A stretch of DNA of 28,514 nucleotides, from IMG/VR virus record IMGVR_UViG_3300021185_002958, positions 1 through 28,514 of that record; one strand, given 5' to 3'. Position 1 is the first letter of the stretch. Each line of letters opens with the position of its first letter. The notes under the pieces are model-generated. The model had not been told where the DNA came from. It ran no database searches and saw only the letters and a program-made list of their open reading frames with translations. Both the position numbers and the translations under genes were made by a program. Positions 24,227 to 28,514 of this stretch are shown here, piece after piece. The DNA is from a virus.

Positions 24227-25153
24227 TTAACTTTTTTGATTCATTTCTTCTTGTTGTATTTGACCCGCAGCAACTTCTATTATTTCACGATCTCTTACAA
24301 CAACACCTGCATATAATAATATTTTTATTATAAGTTCTGTTTGCTCTGATGAGTGTATTTCAAAGTTGTTTGATGTAGCTGGTGAAAAAACATATTGAGT
24401 GCTACCAGAAAAATTCCATATTGGATCAATAGGTTTTCTTAAATAATTAACTGATATACCACTTTGTATAGTTGTAGGATATACATTTAAGTAATTACCT
24501 TTGTAAGTATAAATAGGGTATGTAGTTGTGGGTTTTGTAAGATTAGAACCTAATAAATGATATAACTCGCTTGATCCAACTCTTTCTAATTCTTGTATAG
24601 GTAAAGCTCCTGCTGTATATATAACAGTACCTAGTCTATAAAACTGCTTAGCATAAAGATTTATATTTATAGAATCCCCTGCTGTTGGTTGAGATGTTAA
24701 AATTAAATTACCATTTGTTATAGTATATTCAGCATCTGTTAATTGAACATTAGCAACGAATACGCTTGCTATAGCGTTTTGATTTGCTAAAGTTAAAGCG
24801 TTACCTGATAAAGCGTATGATAATTGTGGGTTTACAGCTGTGAACTGTTGATTTGCGGAAGAGTTTCCGGAGTATTGTGAAGGTAATCTAAAACCGCTTG
24901 TAGTATATGTTGCGGCATCTATTTCTTTAAATATAGATAATTTTTCATCTATGTTAATTTGTCTATCGGAATAGTCTAAATCAACTTGAGGCACACGTAA
25001 TTGCTGATTCATATCTTCAGCGTATTTTTCAAATATTTCTAATTGAACTTGCCCACCTATTTTATTAAACTCAACAGGTGTCATATAACCTCTCTGTTCT
25101 TTATTTAGTATTAATAAAACGGTTTGATATACAGTATTTACGTTTATTGCCAT
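24227..25153 (-). CDS. Putative neck/tail structural protein, 308 aa
   Basis: The helical N-terminus (VNTVYQTVLLILNKEQRGYM, then TPVEFNKIGGQVQLEIFEKY) is followed by a beta-rich middle (residues 95-180) and a mixed C-terminal domain (VGSSELYHLLGSN, EIHSSEQTELIIKILLYAGV). The opening MAINVNTVYQTVLLILNKEQ looks like one I associate with phage structural clusters, but I know no established function. It lies 3 bases upstream of the adaptor-like gene, after the cUUCGg terminator. A head-completion or tail-adaptor role is inferred from position only. Confidence 0.68.
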   Translation of the reverse strand: MAINVNTVYQTVLLILNKEQRGYMTPVEFNKIGGQVQLEIFEKYAEDMNQQLRVPQVDLDYSDRQINIDEKLSIFKEIDAATYTTSGFRLPSQYSGNSSANQQFTAVNPQLSYALSGNALTLANQNAIASVFVANVQLTDAEYTITNGNLILTSQPTAGDSININLYAKQFYRLGTVIYTAGALPIQELERVGSSELYHLLGSNLTKPTTTYPIYTYKGNYLNVYPTTIQSGISVNYLRKPIDPIWNFSGSTQYVFSPATSNNFEIHSSEQTELIIKILLYAGVVVRDREIIEVAAGQIQQEEMNQKS

Positions 25154-25171
25154 TTTAATATTTTAGTTAAT

Positions 25172-25203
25172 AGTGATTAGGGCCACCGAAGTGACCCTTC
25201 ACT
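25172..25203 (-). terminator. Intrinsic terminator downstream of the 253-aa gene, cUUCGg tetraloop
   Basis: In minus-strand RNA the inner stem is GGGUCAC-UUCG-GUGGCCC (one U-G wobble), with an outer AGUGA/UCACU stem (25172-25176 with 25199-25203). The loop is the extra-stable C(UUCG)G. It lies between the 253-aa and 308-aa genes. The following T-run is weak, so leaky termination is likely. Confidence 0.8.
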
Positions 25204-25230
25204 ATAATTATAGTTACATGTTATTGTAAC
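25201..25230. repeat. Two palindromes at the 3' end of the 253-aa gene
   Basis: ACTATAATTATAGT (25201-25214) is a perfect 14-bp palindrome. GTTACA (25213-25218) pairs with TGTAAC (25225-25230), the hairpin spanning the stop codon of the 253-aa gene. They abut the terminator hairpin and may compete with or stabilise it, protecting the mRNA 3' end. Confidence 0.5.
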
Positions 25231-25982
25231 TTTTTCTCAATTGTTCTGAAAACTTCTACACCTTCATCAGTTTTGAACCATGCGGCCATAGCTGAATATG
25301 GGTTTTCATCAAAAGGAACAGTCAATAGTTTTCTATCATTTGATCCCCAATGAATAGTTCTTTGATCTTGTGATAGTTTTACTATATGTTGTTCAACTGC
25401 TCTAATAGCTGTGTTTCTTAATCCAACATTTTCATCATTAGCAATTGCTAAAAAATTACCTGGATTTCTTCTTGCCATTAATAATAAGTCTCTTCTTAAT
25501 TCTTTAGAGCTTAACGTTGCAACTTCAGATCCTTTTTCAACTCTTAAAACTGCTTCAGCATGATCTAAATCCATGTTTTTAGCAGCAGTCATAGCCTCTA
25601 GTTCAGCATCTAAATCTGCTAAGTCATCTTGAGCAACTTCTTTTTGATCCCACTCGGCAAATATACTGCCTTTTTTAGGGTGATGATGTAAAAATTTTTG
25701 TAAGTTTTGTTGTGACTCACCAACTGTCATTACTCCATCTTCAAATATAACATGACCTAATGTGCATTCACCTTGTTGTTCATCAACGAATGGTGAGTTT
25801 TGATTAGTCGCATATCTTAATTCTCTTTGTGTGTTTGTACTTTTATCAAAATATAATAAAGGATATTGAGTACTATGCTTGGTTTGTAATGTAAAAGTTA
25901 GTGGTGTAATGTCGTGTAATAAATAATACACTCTAGTTTTAATCTCCCATTTAGGGGCTTTGATTTCTTTTGTTTTTGACAT
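25221..25982 (-). CDS. Late protein of unknown function next to the capsid gene, 253 aa
   Basis: I do not know its function. The protein is soluble and mixed. The N-terminal half is beta-rich (IKTRVYYLLHDITPLTFTLQ, ELRYATNQNSPFVDEQQGEC, HVIFEDGVMTVGESQQNLQK), with a His cluster LHHHPKKG. An acidic helical linker (DDLADLDAELEAMTAAKNMD) follows. A helical C-terminal domain comes last (SKELRRDLLLMARRNPGNFL, then PYSAMAAWFKTDEGVEVF). It has its own expression unit: a terminator lies on each side (26011-26042 upstream and 25172-25203 downstream), so its level should be intermediate between capsid and tail genes. A capsid decoration, head-completion or assembly role is possible by position. Confidence 0.68.
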   Translation of the reverse strand: MSKTKEIKAPKWEIKTRVYYLLHDITPLTFTLQTKHSTQYPLLYFDKSTNTQRELRYATNQNSPFVDEQQGECTLGHVIFEDGVMTVGESQQNLQKFLHHHPKKGSIFAEWDQKEVAQDDLADLDAELEAMTAAKNMDLDHAEAVLRVEKGSEVATLSSKELRRDLLLMARRNPGNFLAIANDENVGLRNTAIRAVEQHIVKLSQDQRTIHWGSNDRKLLTVPFDENPYSAMAAWFKTDEGVEVFRTIEKKLQ

Positions 25983-26000
25983 AATATGATATAATATAAT

Positions 26001-26042
26001 TAAAAAAAATAAAGGGCTAGGCGCCGAAGCGCCTAACTCTTT
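26001..26042 (-). terminator. Intrinsic terminator downstream of the capsid gene, cUUCGg tetraloop
   Basis: In minus-strand RNA the arms AAAGAGUUAGGCGC (26042-26029) and GCGCCUAGCCCUUU (26024-26011) form a 14-position stem with one mismatch and one wobble, closed by C(UUCG)G. An AUUUUUUUUA tract follows (26010-26001). This is the strongest terminator in the window and lies 9 bases after the capsid stop codon. Confidence 0.9.
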
Positions 26043-26051
26043 AAAAAAGTA

Positions 26052-27563
26052 TTAAGCTTGGAATAACACGAAGTTATTAGCAGCTTGAGTTACAAGACAT
26101 CTCTCAGATAAGAAATGAACTTGCATTGCATCTAGTGCAGAGTTGTATACACCTCCAACAGATCCAGTGATCCAAGACTTGTAACGTCTGTCATCAGCTT
26201 CTGAAGATCTGTATCTTACGTGTAAGAATGGTCTTCTAACGTTTGTACCTAATAGTTGGTCATAAACTGTAGAAGTTCCAGCAGGTACTAATACACCATC
26301 TATTCCACTAACTGAAACAGCACCTCTTGTAGAAGCGTCGTTTAAGTATTTCCAGCTAGTTTTGTAGAAATCATAAGAACCTCTTCTAAATCCAGAGAAT
26401 CCTAAGTTAAGTGCCATTTGCTCAGAGTTTTCAAATAAACCGTAAGCAGTACCACCTTGTGAACCACCAGAGATTTGAGATAACATATCGTCAAAACCAA
26501 GATCAGTTGATCTGTTTAAGAATAACATGTTTTCTTCAATTGCTCCTTGAGTATCAAGGTTTTTAAGGATTTGATCAAAATCACTGATACCAGTAGCAGC
26601 AGAGAATCCTGACATGATGTTACCTCTTGTTTGGATAGCTTGGAATAAACCTTGCGTTCCATGAGCAGCAACAGCAGCATTAAATCCAGTATTACCAATG
26701 TTACCAGCAGCAGCTTGTACAGCAAACTGACCAGTAGCAGAAGCTAATTCACCTTCAATCATTGCCATTTCTAAGTAGTCATCAAATCTTAGTCTTGTTT
26801 CAGACTCAGACTTTAGATACCATAAGTATCCTGATGTACCATCTTCAGTAGCAACTTCAACCCATCCAATCTGTGCAGTGTCAGAACCATTAATTTGGTA
26901 TCTGTCTTTTATAATAATTGGTTGGTTATTAAATTGAGTGAACTGTGGTTGAGCAGCAGCAAGAGATTGCCCTGTTCCTTTTGCAAATACAGAACCGTAT
27001 ACAAATAGTTTCAAGTTAGCAGCAGAACCTAAAGAGTTTAGGTTAGCGGCAGTAAATGAAGTAACTTGTATTTGAGTTGCAGGTGCACCACCAGCAGCTA
27101 CTACAGGAGCAACAACTACTACAGCTTTAACTGTAACACCAGTGTCAGTGTTCATAATAACTACAGTGTCGTTAAGATTAATAACACCAATTGTTTGAAT
27201 AGGTGTACTTTGACCACCACCAGTTACAGGTGATACAGAAGCAGTAGAAGGAATTGATATAATTCCGATTGCAGCTCCACCAGCACTTGTTACTGAACAT
27301 CCTGTGTAAGAGATGTGTAGTCTGTTTTGTTCTGACCAGATTACTTGATCAGATGTCATTGGCATTTCAGCGCCAACCATTCTTAAGAAACCAGATAAAG
27401 TTCTGTTTCCATATCTTTCAACCTCAGCTTCATAAACTTCAGGAAGGTATTGTTGAGCGAAGTCATTTCCACCTCCATTAGCAAAGTTTAAGTAGTTGCT
27501 GTTTAAGATTTGTTGTTGTAGTGACGGCACGATCGAGCCGTATACAGGATTAATTTGTCCCAT
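26052..27563 (-). CDS. Major capsid protein, 503 aa
   Basis: This forms the head shell. The N-terminal part AEVERYGNRTLSGFLRMVGA, followed by EMPMTSDQVIWSEQNRLHIS, looks like the family of capsid proteins from T7-like phages of marine bacteria. Residues about 88-195 form an Ala/Gly/Val/Thr-rich beta insertion (LNDTVVIMNTDTGVTVKAV), probably surface-exposed. The C-terminal half includes FRRGSYDFYKTSWKYLNDAS and ends YRSSEADDRRYKSW, then LSERCLVTQAANNFVLFQA. Gene order supports it: scaffold-like gene 15 bases upstream and a strong terminator after it. Sampled GC (37-47%) is higher than in the tail genes (about 32%), consistent with codon selection in the most expressed gene. An HK97 fold is expected from family knowledge. 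Confidence 0.88.
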   Translation of the reverse strand: MGQINPVYGSIVPSLQQQILNSNYLNFANGGGNDFAQQYLPEVYEAEVERYGNRTLSGFLRMVGAEMPMTSDQVIWSEQNRLHISYTGCSVTSAGGAAIGIISIPSTASVSPVTGGGQSTPIQTIGVINLNDTVVIMNTDTGVTVKAVVVVAPVVAAGGAPATQIQVTSFTAANLNSLGSAANLKLFVYGSVFAKGTGQSLAAAQPQFTQFNNQPIIIKDRYQINGSDTAQIGWVEVATEDGTSGYLWYLKSESETRLRFDDYLEMAMIEGELASATGQFAVQAAAGNIGNTGFNAAVAAHGTQGLFQAIQTRGNIMSGFSAATGISDFDQILKNLDTQGAIEENMLFLNRSTDLGFDDMLSQISGGSQGGTAYGLFENSEQMALNLGFSGFRRGSYDFYKTSWKYLNDASTRGAVSVSGIDGVLVPAGTSTVYDQLLGTNVRRPFLHVRYRSSEADDRRYKSWITGSVGGVYNSALDAMQVHFLSERCLVTQAANNFVLFQA

Positions 27564-27578
27564 TTTTAATAATAATTT

Positions 27579-28514
27579 TTAGTTAAATTTCCGTTTTTTG
27601 ATTGTCAATTTTGAAGAATCAATACCAGACACTGCTTTAACTTTAAACCCTCCAACAAAAACATCCTCAGGAGCTCTTGATCTTGGGTTGGTATCAACGT
27701 TGTTTGACTTAGCAGCAATATCTCTAATCGCATCGGATTTACCTTGCTCATAAAAATGCTGTGCTATAGTATCAGCGTGATCAGCAGCGTACATAGCTTT
27801 GTGATAACCTTTGACATCTGCAACATTACCTTTTTTATCCAGGAACTTCCCGATCGTATTATTAATGTTCGATTGACTATCGACAACATCATTAACGTTT
27901 TTAACTCCATATCTAAATTTCTTTTCACCAACGCTAAATTCAAAACCTTTGAACTCATTGTTGAAATAATCTTTAGTGTTAGACTTAAACGCCTCATGTT
28001 GTTGTTGAGCTGTGTTTTGCTCTTCGTTGTAGCGATTGAAAAAATCTACAGCCTTTTGTTGTTCTTGAGTAGTACCAGGTCTCAACTTGATCTCTTCGTA
28101 ATACTTACTTTTTAAACCTTCCAAATGGTTTTTAGCTTTTGCAACCTCTTCTTTATATGCAAGCTTCTTCTTTCGAATATCTCTTGCTTCATCTAACTCT
28201 TCATCAAATTCAAAGTTATCTTCTAATAGAAAATTAACTTCTTCTGAATTCAAGTGAGATTTAGTTTGTTTATAATACTCTCTTAATAGAGTATCGTTAT
28301 CTACATTAGAATAATCTGCATTTAATCTTACATAATCTTCTAATGTTCCACCTGTTTCTTTCATAAAGTCTACGACTTTTTCGATGTTTTCAGGTAAATT
28401 AATATCTTGTTTTATTTCATCTGACACCTTTGCTATTGGCTGCTCTGATGATTGTACCATTTCTTCACCTATAGAAATTACCTCTTCTTCAGGTTCTTCT
28501 TTTATTTCTTCAAT
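27579..28514 (-). CDS. Capsid scaffolding-like protein, N-terminus cut by window edge
   Basis: The frame stays open through the right edge (18 further codons upstream of Met at 28460: acidic, with EEPEEEV), so the true start is outside; 311 residues are seen. It is a highly charged helical protein: acidic N-terminal half (EEVNFLLEDNFEFDEELDEA), coiled coil at about KKLAYKEEVAKAKNHLEGLK, a middle domain (GFEFSVGEKKFRYGVKNVND), and a basic C-terminus (SKLTIKKRKFN). An acidic body with a short basic tail, directly upstream of the capsid gene, is what scaffolding proteins look like; the basic tail usually binds the capsid protein. No protease motif is visible. The call is from composition and order. 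Confidence 0.72.
   Translation of the reverse strand: MEEIKEEPEEEVISIGEEMVQSSEQPIAKVSDEIKQDINLPENIEKVVDFMKETGGTLEDYVRLNADYSNVDNDTLLREYYKQTKSHLNSEEVNFLLEDNFEFDEELDEARDIRKKKLAYKEEVAKAKNHLEGLKSKYYEEIKLRPGTTQEQQKAVDFFNRYNEEQNTAQQQHEAFKSNTKDYFNNEFKGFEFSVGEKKFRYGVKNVNDVVDSQSNINNTIGKFLDKKGNVADVKGYHKAMYAADHADTIAQHFYEQGKSDAIRDIAAKSNNVDTNPRSRAPEDVFVGGFKVKAVSGIDSSKLTIKKRKFN

Noticed and set aside
1-28514. Prophage, CRISPR array, tRNA genes or insertion sequences
   Set aside because: No integrase, attachment-like repeats, spaced direct repeats, cloverleaf sequences or transposase were seen in the window.

Overview
The window looks like part of the genome of a lytic, short-tailed (T7-like) DNA phage. It is AT-rich, with sampled stretches mostly 25-35% GC. 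The most likely host is a marine flavobacterium or another Bacteroidetes. The evidence is as follows. (i) The virion genes follow the T7 order: scaffold, capsid, adaptor/tail proteins, then gp14-, gp15- and gp16-like internal proteins. (ii) The exported proteins carry Flavobacteria-style leaders, such as a signal peptide ending SNA|QY and a lipobox ending FASC. (iii) Start codons are preceded by A/T-rich leaders such as AATAAT rather than GGAGG-like ribosome binding sites, as is usual in Bacteroidetes. The host is an inference. No integrase, tRNA or CRISPR array was seen.

Left arm (1-6350, + strand): a tightly packed early/nucleotide-metabolism operon. It runs: C-terminal part of a Twinkle/T7 gp4-like helicase; an unknown 88-aa protein; a thymidylate-synthase-family enzyme whose substrate-selecting Asn is Asp (dCMP-hydroxymethylase-like); a GIY-YIG-like domain fused to MazG; a small helical protein; a PD-(D/E)XK endonuclease like T7 endonuclease I; two tiny genes; nrdB; a coiled-coil protein; nrdA. 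Eight of the ten gene junctions overlap by 1-29 bases. Together these genes would unwind and resolve phage DNA while making and cleaning the dNTP pool.

Centre (6351-8432): the two gene arms converge on a bidirectional terminator hairpin at 6417-6444. On the minus strand, at the end of the late cluster, is a small cassette of mostly envelope-directed proteins: an ankyrin-like protein, an exported Cys-less thioredoxin-fold protein, a one-TM protein with a coiled-coil tail, an aromatic-rich lipoprotein, and a small basic protein. Its position matches the lysis region of T7-like phages, but no endolysin is visible.

Right arm (8434-28514, - strand, transcribed right to left): the virion cluster. 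It begins with a scaffold-like protein cut by the window edge, then the major capsid protein, a conserved-looking 253-aa protein, a 308-aa neck/tail protein, a 473-aa adaptor-like protein, a 1419-aa tail protein, a 535-aa tail protein, a 259-aa gp14-like protein, a 348-aa protein, and a giant 2204-aa internal/ejection protein. Two intrinsic terminators with cUUCGg tetraloops bracket the 253-aa gene just after the capsid gene and would step down expression of the tail genes. The same approximately 60-residue beta-type segment appears inside three consecutive tail genes. Terminase, portal, DNA polymerase and primase are not in the window. No promoter could be assigned with confidence.
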